From: Saprospiraceae bacterium | GTDB lineage: Bacteria; Bacteroidota; Bacteroidia; Chitinophagales; Saprospiraceae | Direction: 5' to 3' | Assembly (NCBI GenBank): GCA_021738725.1 | Contig: JAIPBE010000028.1 | Coordinates: forward strand, 1-43,695 | Length of the DNA: 43,695 nt | In this document: piece after piece, positions 32,697 to 42,833 of the stretch | Position numbering within the stretch: the stretch's first letter is position 1 | Layout: each line of letters starts with the position of its first letter | The notes under the pieces: generated by a model | Databases searched by the model: none | Told to the model about the DNA's origin: nothing | The model's input: only the letters and a program-made list of their open reading frames with translations | Position numbers and translations under genes: made by a program

Positions 32697-33710
32697 ATGT
32701 CACATTCTGATCCATGGTTGCAATCCTTCGTTGGAAGGAGAGTCCTCATTCTGGGGGATGTGATGATCGATCGGTATGTGCAGGGACAGGTGAGCCGGGT
32801 CTCACCGGAAGCTCCGGTGCCTGTGGTTGAATATCGGTCCAGTTCTTCCCGACTGGGCGGAGCGGCCAATGTCGCCCTGAATGTTCGGGAAATGGGGGCG
32901 GAACCTGTCCTGGTGGCTGTGGTCGGCGACGATGCAGAAGCCCAGGAGCTGGAGGGACTGGTCGAGGGGGCAGGGCTTTCTTCCCACAGTTTTCTGATCC
33001 GCGAGACTGGCAGGAAGACCACCATCAAAACCCGGATCATCGCGGGCAACCAGCATTTGTTGCGCGTCGATTCAGAGGATACCCACCCGGTCAGTACCGA
33101 TAGTGTTCGGCAGTTGATGGATCGTCTCGAAGAGGAGATCCAACGAGAGCGGATCGACGTCATTGTCCTCCAGGATTATGACAAGGGTGTGCTTTCTCCG
33201 GACATGATCCAGGCCGTGATCCAGTTGGCGCAACGGTATAACACCCCGGTAACGGTCGACCCCAAATTTCGTCATTTCCTGATGTATGGGGGATGTACGC
33301 TGTTCAAACCCAACCTCAAAGAGCTCTCGGAAGGGCTGGCCCGGGAGATCGGTCCGACCTTGGCCGAATTGGAAGGGGCGGTGCGAGAGCTGGCAGAGAT
33401 CATGCCGCATCAATATTCGTTGATCACTCTGTCTGATAAAGGTATTTTCTGGTATGACCATCCGTCCCATACTGGGGGCATCATTCCTCCGGAAACACGG
33501 GACATTGTAGATGTCTGCGGGGCAGGTGATACGGTCATTGCTGTCGCTTCACTTATGCTTGCATCAGGCAAGCCCCTGGCCAGAGTCGCGGCCATTGCCA
33601 ATCTGGCGGGCGGGTTGGTCTGTGAACGGGTCGGGGTCGTCCCGGTGGATGCACATGCCCTCGCAAATGAAGTAAATCGAACAGATTTGTCAATTGATGG
33701 TCAAATGTGA
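32697..33710 (+). CDS. hldA: D-glycero-beta-D-manno-heptose-7-phosphate kinase (HldA/RfaE1-like)
   Basis: A PfkB-family sugar kinase of 337 residues. The start of the domain reads VLILGDVMIDRYVQGQVSRVSPEAPVP, the RfaE-type signature, followed by GGAANVALNVREMG. The C-terminal PfkB motif DVCGAGDTVIAV includes the catalytic Asp. It makes heptose-1,7-bisphosphate for the ADP-heptose of LPS. There is no fused nucleotidyltransferase domain, so this is the HldA type, not HldE. Its place after waaA supports an LPS-core role. Confidence 0.9.
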   Translation: MSHSDPWLQSFVGRRVLILGDVMIDRYVQGQVSRVSPEAPVPVVEYRSSSSRLGGAANVALNVREMGAEPVLVAVVGDDAEAQELEGLVEGAGLSSHSFLIRETGRKTTIKTRIIAGNQHLLRVDSEDTHPVSTDSVRQLMDRLEEEIQRERIDVIVLQDYDKGVLSPDMIQAVIQLAQRYNTPVTVDPKFRHFLMYGGCTLFKPNLKELSEGLAREIGPTLAELEGAVRELAEIMPHQYSLITLSDKGIFWYDHPSHTGGIIPPETRDIVDVCGAGDTVIAVASLMLASGKPLARVAAIANLAGGLVCERVGVVPVDAHALANEVNRTDLSIDGQM

Positions 33711-33808
33711 TGTAACATTCACGACAGATCATGCTTTTGTCCCCTCCAATTGAAAGTTTCTCCTTATTTTTCGACAATTCTCTTTACAACTAAAAAAAAC
33801 GTGCTCCT

Positions 33809-36262
33809 ATGAGAATCAAACCTTTACAATTGATGAATGTCTTACTATCCGGACTGCTTGTGCTGGCCACCATCGCTGTTCAGGCTCAGCCTGCCAACGA
33901 TGACTGTTCTGGTGCGATCGAATTGACGGTTGCGGATAGCGAAGCCAATGCTGTCCTGGTGGGCGGGGATACCCGAAACACCGTGGATGAAGCATCAGCC
34001 GGCATTCCAGTTTGCTCCGGCAACTTCTATCGTGATGCTGTTTGGTATAAGTTCACAGCTCCGGCGACACCTTATCCAAATGGTTTCTCGATTAAGCTCT
34101 ACTATGGTACCGAACCAGACGACTTTGCCAGCCCTGGGGTTGCATTGTATGCATCTTGTGATGGGAACGTAGCCAACCAGCCATTGTACTGTGCAAATGC
34201 TCCAGCCAACGATGTCATTCTCTTCGGAGAATTGTGTCCAGAGTTGGTAGCAGGTGCAACCTACTTTGTGCGTGTATGGTCAAATGATGGCCCTGCTGCA
34301 GACTGGCAGGCTGGTTGGGGTACCTTCCGTATCGCAGCCTTCGAAAACGATCCTCCAGCAGACGTGTATAACGTACTCTGGGATGAAGGTGATTTCGATG
34401 GCGGCCCAAATGGCTGGACTATGGAAGGGATTGCCTGCACCAATGATGGTGAAGGAAATCCAGTGGATCCATCCAATGCCCTGTGGGCATGGGCTATTGA
34501 TGGTCTGACCCAGGGTAACCTGTGGGCTGGCCAGCGTATCGCTTCCCGTACATCTTGCAATGGTGCTATGGTATTTGACTCCGACTACCTTGACAATGGC
34601 GGCGTAGCAAACAACTTCGGATTCGGTCCATGTCCTGCTGCGCAGGAAGGATCGCTGATCTCCCCTTCCATTGACCTGAGTGGCTTTAATGTTTCCGGTG
34701 TCTCGTTGTTGTTTCATCAGCGGACCACCCAGTTCCAGAGTAGCTACTTCGTAGAATATTCTCTGGATGGCGGCAACAGCTGGATCTCTATCGAGATCAA
34801 CCAGGATGTGGAAGCATTCACGACGGCAACACCTCCAGGTGTCAACCCGACCTTTGATGGTCAGACACGCGTTCCGCTGCCCGGTGCAGCTGGTTCATCC
34901 AACCTGATGGTGCGTTTCCGCTACGAGGCGAACTACTACTACTGGATCATCGACGATGTCCAGATCGTAGAGACCGAGTGCAACAACATGCGGGCAAACG
35001 AATTCTTTGCCATTGCTCCGAATGCTACCTGGCAGAAGGATCAGTTGCATGACTTTGGCGCTTTGATTGATATCGAAAACGTGGGTGCTTGCTCACAGAC
35101 AGGGGTCATGGTCGATTATGAAGTGCGTGACGATATGGACAATGTGGTCATTTCTGGTACAAAAGATTATGGTACCATCATGAATGACTCCATCGCAGAG
35201 AATGATCCATTCTCGAATTGTTTCAGTCTGCCTGCAGGTGCTTCAGGTATGTACACTGGTACATATACTGTACGTTCGGATTCAGTCGACTTTGATGAAA
35301 CCAACAATTCACAGTCATTCCGTTTCATGGTTAGTGATAACCAGATGGCGAAGGAAATTCCAGGTGGCACGTATTCAGGACTTCGTCCTGTAGCGACCAG
35401 CGGTAGCCTCAACTACGTCATGGGTAACTACTACTATATCGTGAACGGTAAAGATTGGCAGGTTTGCAATGTCGAAGTTGGAATTTCCAATGCGGATGAC
35501 ATGGGCCCAAGCGTGGTCGGTGCAGACGTCAGCATATATGTCTACCTCTATGAGTGGGACGACAATGGTGACGGTGAGTTCGATGCGGAAAATGAAGCGA
35601 TCAACGTAGGTTTTGCCGAATATCTCTTCCAGGATGGAGATCCTGCCAATACGATCTTCACACTTGAGTTGACCAACACGGACAACTTCGAGCCATGCGT
35701 CACATTGAAAGATGACACCAAATACATGCTGGTCATGAGCTATGAAGAGCCTATCGGCATCACGCCACAGACCCTTCCATTGTTCATGTTGATGAGTGGT
35801 GATTTCAATTATGCAGCTACTCGATTGCTGACAACTCCTGTTGATGCAGGTGGTCTGGGCCAGTGCACTGAGGCATATGGGGAATTTCTGAACGCTGGTA
35901 TTACCGATGCCACCATGGGTAATGGCGCCTTCGCCACCGGTGAAGTACCTGTTCTGCGTCTGAACATGGAGCCTATCGTTTCTATCGAAGACGAGCCTCT
36001 GGCTGATGACAACAAGATCAGCATCCTGCCAAATCCGGTGAATGATCTGTTGACCGTCAACATGGACTTCGTTCAGAGCATGGATCAGGTGAATATCCGT
36101 ATCAGCGATATCACCGGTAAGGAAATGATGAACCAGACACTGACAGCAGTACAGCAGACCAAGTGGACACACAGCGTCAGCAGTATGGCCAATGGTTCTT
36201 ACATCCTGTATATCACCACACCTCAGGGTGTGCGCACCGAGAAGTTTGTTATCCAGCACTAA
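33809..36262 (+). CDS. Large secreted T9SS cargo protein, paralog 1
   Basis: 817 residues. A signal peptide (~1-27, ending VQAQ) is followed by PANDDCSGAIEL, which opens an N-terminal beta-rich domain (~28-170). Next is a jelly-roll/MAM-like domain around GSLISPSIDLSGFNVSGVSL and YYYWIIDDVQIVETE, then CARDB-like segments, a calcium-binding-like acidic loop (WDDNGDGEFDAENE) and a type A sorting domain (ILPNPVNDLLTVNMDF to the end, TEKFVIQH). It should be moved through T9SS to the surface. Codons are strongly biased toward GGT, CGT, AAC and GAA, unlike paralogs 2 and 3, suggesting high expression. It has its own strong terminator at 36294. Function unknown; adhesion or envelope structure is plausible. 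Confidence 0.85.
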   Translation: MRIKPLQLMNVLLSGLLVLATIAVQAQPANDDCSGAIELTVADSEANAVLVGGDTRNTVDEASAGIPVCSGNFYRDAVWYKFTAPATPYPNGFSIKLYYGTEPDDFASPGVALYASCDGNVANQPLYCANAPANDVILFGELCPELVAGATYFVRVWSNDGPAADWQAGWGTFRIAAFENDPPADVYNVLWDEGDFDGGPNGWTMEGIACTNDGEGNPVDPSNALWAWAIDGLTQGNLWAGQRIASRTSCNGAMVFDSDYLDNGGVANNFGFGPCPAAQEGSLISPSIDLSGFNVSGVSLLFHQRTTQFQSSYFVEYSLDGGNSWISIEINQDVEAFTTATPPGVNPTFDGQTRVPLPGAAGSSNLMVRFRYEANYYYWIIDDVQIVETECNNMRANEFFAIAPNATWQKDQLHDFGALIDIENVGACSQTGVMVDYEVRDDMDNVVISGTKDYGTIMNDSIAENDPFSNCFSLPAGASGMYTGTYTVRSDSVDFDETNNSQSFRFMVSDNQMAKEIPGGTYSGLRPVATSGSLNYVMGNYYYIVNGKDWQVCNVEVGISNADDMGPSVVGADVSIYVYLYEWDDNGDGEFDAENEAINVGFAEYLFQDGDPANTIFTLELTNTDNFEPCVTLKDDTKYMLVMSYEEPIGITPQTLPLFMLMSGDFNYAATRLLTTPVDAGGLGQCTEAYGEFLNAGITDATMGNGAFATGEVPVLRLNMEPIVSIEDEPLADDNKISILPNPVNDLLTVNMDFVQSMDQVNIRISDITGKEMMNQTLTAVQQTKWTHSVSSMANGSYILYITTPQGVRTEKFVIQH

Positions 36263-36293
36263 GCTGTGATAACGTTCACTCTCAGATAATAAA

Positions 36294-36331
36294 AGAGCCA
36301 TTCACCGTGAGGTGAATGGCTCTTTTTCTTT
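36294..36331 (+). terminator. Strong rho-independent terminator after paralog 1
   Basis: AGAGCCATTCACC pairs with GGTGAATGGCTCT, a perfect 13-bp stem with a GTGA loop (36294-36323), followed by tttcttttc. It separates paralog 1 from paralogs 2 and 3. Confidence 0.93.
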
Positions 36332-36472
36332 TCATGGATCCCAGGTGCCGGGATCACAAATCTCTTCATGATGCGTCCTGCTATCACCCCGGCCCGTATT
36401 GACTCTATCCTCCTTTTTCTATTCAAAGATAATTTGAGCGTTCCTGCTGGATGCACTAAATAAATCTGGATC

Positions 36473-38902
36473 ATGACACCATTTAATCATTTGATAAGTA
36501 CGATCATCCTGTCGGTATCATGCATTTGTGTTTTCGCCCAGCCTCCCAATGATTACTGTAGTGGAGCTATCCATTTAGACATTGCTACTTCCGAAGTGAC
36601 ATCCATCAAGGTGGATGGTGATACCCGCAATACCATTGATGAGCTACCTGCCAACATTCCATCTTGTTCGGGCAATTTCTACAGGGATGCAGTGTGGTAT
36701 AAATTTGTCACTCCAGATACGATGCCTTTATACGGGATGTCAGTCAAGATCTACTATGGAACTGAACCGGACGACGTTGACAGCCCCGGAATAGCTCTTT
36801 ACGAATCGTGTGATGGCAGTCCGAATAATCCACCAATTTATTGCGAAAATGCCCCTGAAGGCGATCGCATGAACCTGGGGCAGTTCTGTCCTGAACTGAC
36901 GCCTGGTACAACATATTATATTCGGGTTTGGTCGAACAAGGGATCGAGTGCCGATTGGACAGAGGGGTGGGGGACATTTCGCATTGCCGCATTTTTCAAT
37001 ACACCGGTTGCCACGGATCCTCAGATTATCTGGAACAAAGGTGTATTTAATCAAGGATTGGATGGCTGGACCACAAAGGGTGTTTTATGTTCAAATGATA
37101 TAAATGGCAATGCGGTGGATGGATCGAATGCATTGTGGGAATGGGGTTTTAATTCTTTCTGTGCCCTATGGTTGGGACCTTGGCTTCAAAGTCCAACGGA
37201 ATGTAATGGAGCTGCTTATTTTGATTCTGGGTGGTACGACTCCTATGGCTTTATAGATAGTGCCGGGCTGGGGCCATGCCCGGCGATTCAGGAGGGCTTG
37301 TTGATTTCTCCGATGATCGATTTGACAGATGTATCAGTTTCCGGAATTTCTGTATCCTTTTACCAGTTGACCAAGCAATTTAATAACCAGTACTTTCTTG
37401 AATACCGCATGGATGACTCGCCAGTTTGGCAAGTCATTGATTTGTTTCCAGGCGTTGTGGCATATGACCCGAACATGCCAACACCATTCGATCCAGATAT
37501 CAAGGGAGAGACTATTGTGGATCTACCAGGCGCGGAACTTGCAGATTCGATTCAGATTCGATTTCGGTTCAAAGCGACATATTATTACTGGGCTATCGAT
37601 GATGTCAGGCTAATCGAGACACCATGCTGCGAATTGGTTGCGCAACCGGGAATGGCACGAGCGGCAAATGCCGTTTGGCATAAAAGAGCATTACATGATT
37701 TTCCTGCCGGTCTTGAAGTGACCAATACAGGTGATTGCCCTGCAGAACACGTTTCTGTTCAATTGGATATCATTCATGAGTCCGGGCAAAACATCTATTC
37801 CGTGACGACAGAAAAAATGAGCCTTTCAGCGCAGTCCCTGCCGACCTTGTTTCAGTTTGAAAATTGTGTGGATCTCTCCGGCTCACCTCTGGGGAATTAT
37901 GAGGGGCGATATACCATCCTTTCGGAGCAACCGGAATCGAATAGTGCGAATAATGTGACCCATTTCAAGTTTCAGATCAGCGATTATCAGCTGGCAAAAG
38001 AGATTCCGGGAATGGGTTATTTGTCCGGATTTCATCCTGTTGGTCCAAATGGAAGTGTTGATTTCGGTGTAGCCAACTATTATTATTTGCCTGATGCAGG
38101 TGGCCTGGCAGCCTGTGAGGTAGAAGTGGGCATTGCCAATGCCGATGAACTGACCCCTGAAACTCTTGGTTATCAAGCAGGATTTCAGGTATGGTTGTAT
38201 ACCTGGCAGGACCTGAATGAAGATCATCATTGCCAATTGGAGGAGGAAGCGGAATGGGTCGGTTTGTCGGAATATCAATTCCAGAATGGCGACCAGGAGA
38301 ATTCTGTTTTTACACTACCTGTGGTGGACATAAATTATGAGAACTGTGTATGGCTGGAGAGTCAAACAAATTATTTGCTGGCATTTCGGTATCATGAACC
38401 CCTGGGCATACCAAAAGGTGAGGCCCCTCTTTTTTTATTGAGGAATCCCGGATTCTCCTATGCGTTGAATCAATGGATTACAGCCCCGTTACCCGGATTT
38501 GGGATGTGTATCCCATCTTTCGGTTCGTTTGTGGATGCAGGATTACAAGGTCAGGAGTATAAGAATGAGGATTTTAATTCGCTGGGTGCACCGGTAATTC
38601 GGATGAACATTGAGGATATTTCTTCAGTTGGAGATTGGCACCCTGAAGTTCCGATCTACAGGTTGAAGTCGAATCCGGCTTCAGATCGGGTTGTTATTGA
38701 ATGGGGAATGGAAGTAGGTCAAGAGGAATTTTCGGTGAGCCTGTTTTCCATTGAGGGCCAATTGATGATGCAAGCGGTCATCCAGCCTGTTTCGCAAGGT
38801 ACATCAGAGCTTGCAATCAATCAATTGCCTTTCGGTGTTTATTTCCTAACCGTGAAGAATGGATGGAAGGTCCAGACAGAAAAGGTGATCATCAGTCATT
38901 AA
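36473..38902 (+). CDS. Large secreted T9SS cargo protein, paralog 2
   Basis: 809 residues with the same domain order as paralog 1: signal peptide (ends CVFAQ), PPNDYCSGAIHL opening, NFYRDAVWYKFVTPD, WGTFRIAAF, YYYWAIDDVRLIETP, then the acidic loop (TWQDLNEDHHCQLEEE). The C-terminal sorting domain (YRLKSNPASDRVVIEW to EKVIISH) is much more divergent from paralogs 1 and 3 than those two are from each other. DNA is more AT-rich and codon bias weaker than in paralog 1. It lies 210 bases after the paralog 1 stop and 16 bases before paralog 3. Confidence 0.85.
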   Translation: MTPFNHLISTIILSVSCICVFAQPPNDYCSGAIHLDIATSEVTSIKVDGDTRNTIDELPANIPSCSGNFYRDAVWYKFVTPDTMPLYGMSVKIYYGTEPDDVDSPGIALYESCDGSPNNPPIYCENAPEGDRMNLGQFCPELTPGTTYYIRVWSNKGSSADWTEGWGTFRIAAFFNTPVATDPQIIWNKGVFNQGLDGWTTKGVLCSNDINGNAVDGSNALWEWGFNSFCALWLGPWLQSPTECNGAAYFDSGWYDSYGFIDSAGLGPCPAIQEGLLISPMIDLTDVSVSGISVSFYQLTKQFNNQYFLEYRMDDSPVWQVIDLFPGVVAYDPNMPTPFDPDIKGETIVDLPGAELADSIQIRFRFKATYYYWAIDDVRLIETPCCELVAQPGMARAANAVWHKRALHDFPAGLEVTNTGDCPAEHVSVQLDIIHESGQNIYSVTTEKMSLSAQSLPTLFQFENCVDLSGSPLGNYEGRYTILSEQPESNSANNVTHFKFQISDYQLAKEIPGMGYLSGFHPVGPNGSVDFGVANYYYLPDAGGLAACEVEVGIANADELTPETLGYQAGFQVWLYTWQDLNEDHHCQLEEEAEWVGLSEYQFQNGDQENSVFTLPVVDINYENCVWLESQTNYLLAFRYHEPLGIPKGEAPLFLLRNPGFSYALNQWITAPLPGFGMCIPSFGSFVDAGLQGQEYKNEDFNSLGAPVIRMNIEDISSVGDWHPEVPIYRLKSNPASDRVVIEWGMEVGQEEFSVSLFSIEGQLMMQAVIQPVSQGTSELAINQLPFGVYFLTVKNGWKVQTEKVIISH

Positions 38903-38918
38903 GAAAGAACCACAAAAT

Positions 38919-41393
38919 ATGATGTCCAGGATAGGTACAGTTGAAAATGGAAATATCTTGAATATGATCCGGTGTCTGGCTTTGATTATGTTCATTGTAT
39001 GGAGCGCAACGATCTTGGTTGCCCAACCACCCAACGATGACTGCAGTGGAGCCATCCAATTGGACATTGCCGCATCTGAGGCCACGGCCATAAAGATCGA
39101 CGGTGACACCCGGAATACGGTCGATGAAAAAGGGGATAGTATCCCGGTTTGTTCAGGTAACTTTTATCGGGATGCAGTGTGGTATTCGTTTATTACTCCG
39201 GATACCATTTCTGCTCAGGGGTTTTCCATTAAAATATATTATGGTGAATCACCAGATGATATTCCAAGTCCTGGAATTGCAGTTTATACTTCTTGTAATG
39301 GGAATGTGGATAATCAACCTTTGTTCTGTGCGAATGGTCCGGAGAATGATAGAATTATTTTTTCACATTATTGCCCAGAGCTAACGCCAAATGAAACTTA
39401 TTATATCAGGGTGTGGTCCAATGATGGACCGGCATCAAACTGGACCAGCGGGTGGGGGACATTTCGAATTGCAGCATTTGTCAATCCAGTTCTCTCGAAT
39501 CCAGAAATTGTTCTTTGGGATGAGGGGACATTTAATGGTGGTTTGGATGGTTGGACCACAGAAGGGTTCACCTGTGGAAAGGATACTTCTGGAAATACGG
39601 TGGACGGGTCGAATGCATTGTGGGCCTGGGCGCCTTACGGAACAACAAAGGGCGGTTTGATGTACTTGCACCAAATAAAATCCAGATCAGCATGCGATGG
39701 GGCAATGGTTTTTGACTCTGAGTTTCTCGATAATTATGGTAATTATAAGGCCCCTGGAATTGGTCCGTGCCCAGTTAATCAAGAAGGTACGCTAACTTCT
39801 CCAACGATAGACTTGAGTGGTTTCCCAGTTTCCAGTGTGTCTATTTTATTCTACCAGAAGGTATTTAATTTCATGAGCAGGTATTTTATTGATTATTCTA
39901 CCGATGATGGTCAAAGCTGGAATACCATAGAGATTAACCAGGATATCCCACTGTACAAATATGGTGTTACCGATCAAATTCCTTACGATGGGCATGATCG
40001 TTTTCAACTGCCAGGTGCGGCAGGAGCATCCACGCTAAGAGTTCGATTTCGAATGGAAGGGAATTATTTCTACTGGATAGTCGATGACGTGCAGATCATT
40101 GAAACCGAGTGTAGTAACCTTCGAATAACACATGATTATACCGTAACACCAAATGCGATATGTCAAAAGGATCAACTTTATGATTATCCAGCAGCTATTC
40201 AAGTGGAGAATATCGGTGGCTGCATGCAATCGAATGTAGTTGTGGACCTTGAGATCAAGGAGAGTGGGGGGAATGTAGTTCTATTTGAATCAAAGGAAAT
40301 TGGAGATGTGCCGGCGAATGCAGGTCCTGGTTTGCAACGAATTGTCGATTGTTTGGATTTGTCTGAATTTCCAATTGGTTGGTACGTTTTTACTTACACT
40401 GTCCATTCGAATTCAGTAGATTTTGATATGGGGGATAATATTCGGTCCTTCTGGTTTAGAATAGACGAAAACATCCTGGCAAAAGAAGCTTCGATGGGTT
40501 TCACATGTGGCATACACCCGATTGATCCGGAGGGAAGCTTTGATTATTCAATTGGAAATCACTTTTTTATTCCTAAAGGAGATGGATATGAGGTATTATC
40601 AGTGGATGTGGGTATAGCCAATGCAGATGATTTGGCACCTGAAGTTCTTGGAGCAGAGGCTGAATTGATTGGTTATTTATATGAATAGAAAGATCTTAAT
40701 AACGACGGAGATTGCCAAATTGATGATGAAGTCATTACGGTTGGATCCTTTGAATATGTTTTTCAGGAGGGCGATAAAGCTTACAGCGTTTTTGAGTTCC
40801 CGTTACATGATCCCATGACTGGCGGGAAGGTGAAATTGAAAGATAGTACGGAATATATAGTGGCTATAGAATACCGTGAGCCTATGATTGACCCATGGAA
40901 AAACGCTCCTCTGGATATACTTTTGAGTAGAGAATATGACTATTCATTTAATAGAATGTTGACCGGATCAACCGAAGTCGGTGGATTGGAATTTTGCAAT
41001 CCATCTTATGGGGGATTTTTGAATATCGGGTTATATGATAATGTTCTTAGAAGCGATGAATTGCCATTTTATAGAATTCCCGTCATTCGAATGAATTTGC
41101 AGAAAATCACATCAATAAACAATTTGCCTTTAGATGGTGACAATAGGATTGGTATTGTTCCAAATCCTATTAGTGACCTGCTTTCTGTTGATATGGACTT
41201 CGCAAAAAGCATGGACCAGGTGAACATCCGCATCAGCGACATCACCGGAAAGACAATGATGGACCAAACCCTTTCAGGTGTACAGCAGACTATTTGGACA
41301 CAAAGCGTAAGCAGCATGGCCAATGGTTCTTACATCATCACCATTTCCACACCTCAGGGTGTACGCACAGAGAAGTTTGTCATCCAGCATTAG
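38919..41393 (+). pseudogene. T9SS cargo protein, paralog 3, interrupted by in-frame TAG
   Basis: The frame runs from ATG 38919 (or ATG 38964, which gives a cleaner signal peptide MIRCLALIMFIVWSATILVAQ) to a TAG at 40686-40688, then continues in the same frame to 41393. The upstream part matches paralog 1 through the acidic loop, and the downstream part completes the loop (KDLNNDGDCQIDDE) and carries an intact type A sorting domain ending TEKFVIQH. At the stop, paralogs 1 and 2 both have Trp (YEWDDN, YTWQDL), so TGG has probably become TAG. Apart from this the frame is open, suggesting a recent nonsense mutation, a sequencing error or readthrough. Without readthrough the upstream product (589 or 574 residues) lacks its secretion signal for T9SS. 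Confidence 0.8.
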
Positions 41394-41933
41394 AATACTA
41401 TTTGACAAAGACGAGAGGAATATTGTAGCGGCATCAGGATTAAAGAGAAGCATCAAATGTCAAATTCCAAATGACAAATAAATGTCAATCTCCAAATTAA
41501 AATGACCAAAACCGAAGGGTAAAAGATTGTATGCCTTTACGATACTAGCAGACAGTCTGAGATCAGGAGAGATAGTTGATAAAGGGTTCATCAAAAAACA
41601 GATTTGCGCCTTACGGGAGAACCCTTCAGTTCAATGCTCAACCCCGAAACACCGTAACCCAGGGTTTCAACCCTGAGGTTAAAAAATTGAATCTAGCAAG
41701 AAATGGTTTAACCATTTTCCAAAAAAGGAAGAGTGTATATGTTCACCAGGAATCCAGCCTGCACCTGGCAGGTACGTGTAAACAGGGCAGAGGATTTGTT
41801 ACGTGTATATTTATGATTGAATGCCAGGGTTGTTTTGTCTCCATTTTTGCGAGAAAATAATAATGCTGCTAAAACAAGGAGGTATCCGATCCTAAATTTG
41901 AAGTCGAGTGGATATGGCCCCTGGCAATCAGGC
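41394..41933. other. Noncoding stretch with repeat words
   Basis: Positions 41450-41510 contain iterated caaattccaaatgaca / aaatgtcaatctcc words. About 41640-41690 holds an accccgaaacaccgtaaccc / agggtttcaaccctgaggtt block related to the one near 15276. The 94-codon frame at 41576-41860 reads through that block and has no recognisable domain, so it is rejected. No terminator is evident after paralog 3. Confidence 0.55.
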
Positions 41934-42722
41934 TTACTGAAGCTTGTATTTTATAGGTAGTTTGAATCGGCAATTAACGGGTTTCCCATCTATTTCACCA
42001 GGCACCCAATTGGGCATGGACAGAATGACGCGTAATGCCTCTTCATCGCAGTCATCTGATAAGGTGTATATCACTTCAGGTTCTCTAATTTGGCCAGACT
42101 TATTTACGATGAAGCTGACCACAACGGTTCCCTCTATTCCATTTTCTCTAGCGTCACCTGGGTACTTGATATGAGTATAAATGTAGGTCAACATATCCTT
42201 CTGTGCTTTTTGGTCTGCTTCCTTCAAGGAGCAGGAAAGGCAAGGGCTGAACCTTGGTACTCTGGCATATCGTTCAAAAATGGGCTCGTCAATTAACCGT
42301 TGATTATGCAGGAAATATGACCATTGCCCATCCCGCTTTGCCAGAATGGCACCATCACTCCGAATGTGATCTATAGCCTCCAATCCAGGTTCAATGACTA
42401 CCTGGCCATGTTGATCCAGTACACCATAGGTTAGTAAGTATTTCACGATGAACATATCTGGTCCACTGATACGAATCTCACTGTATTTTGGAGGGATAAT
42501 CTCCTGGCCTTCTTTATCTAGTGCTCCCCAGTAATACCAACTTTCAACTAGAAAATAGGGACCAGCCTTCTGCATCTTATCATAAATATGTTCAGTAAGG
42601 GATATGCCATCTTCAGAAACAAGCCCCCACTTGCCAAATTCGTCTTGCTCCGGACGAGGCCCTTGTCCATAATGAGAAATGGAATAAAGCATTCCTAGAA
42701 TAACAAATAAAATGTTCCTCAT
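41934..42722 (-). CDS. Secreted protein with WG-repeat-like region and TonB C-terminal domain
   Basis: 262 residues on the - strand. A signal peptide (MRNILFVILGMLYSISHYGQ) is followed by WG/KWG-type repeats (DEFGKWGLVSEDG, YYWGALDKEGQEIIPPKY, YGVLDQHGQVVIEPG, GQWSYFLHNQRL), then a TonB C-terminal-like domain (~165-262) with IKYPGDARENGIEGTVVVSFIV and SGQIREPEVIYTLSDDCDEEAL. Classic TonB has an N-terminal membrane helix and a Pro-rich spanner; both are absent here, so it should be a periplasmic or exported protein using the TonB-C fold for binding, not energy transduction. Two cysteines (CLSCS) sit at the domain junction. It stands alone, convergent with paralog 3. Confidence 0.8.
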   Translation of the reverse strand: MRNILFVILGMLYSISHYGQGPRPEQDEFGKWGLVSEDGISLTEHIYDKMQKAGPYFLVESWYYWGALDKEGQEIIPPKYSEIRISGPDMFIVKYLLTYGVLDQHGQVVIEPGLEAIDHIRSDGAILAKRDGQWSYFLHNQRLIDEPIFERYARVPRFSPCLSCSLKEADQKAQKDMLTYIYTHIKYPGDARENGIEGTVVVSFIVNKSGQIREPEVIYTLSDDCDEEALRVILSMPNWVPGEIDGKPVNCRFKLPIKYKLQ

Positions 42723-42833
42723 GATGCAGTGTAATTGATTTACACCTAAGATAAAATATTGCGCGATATTACTGAATCAGGAATCAGGAACACAGGAATG
42801 AGGAATGAATGTTCTATTTTTGAATGTTCACGT

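Noticed and set aside
41576-41860. 94-codon + frame
   Set aside because: It reads through the accccgaaacaccgtaaccc-type inverted block seen elsewhere in noncoding DNA.
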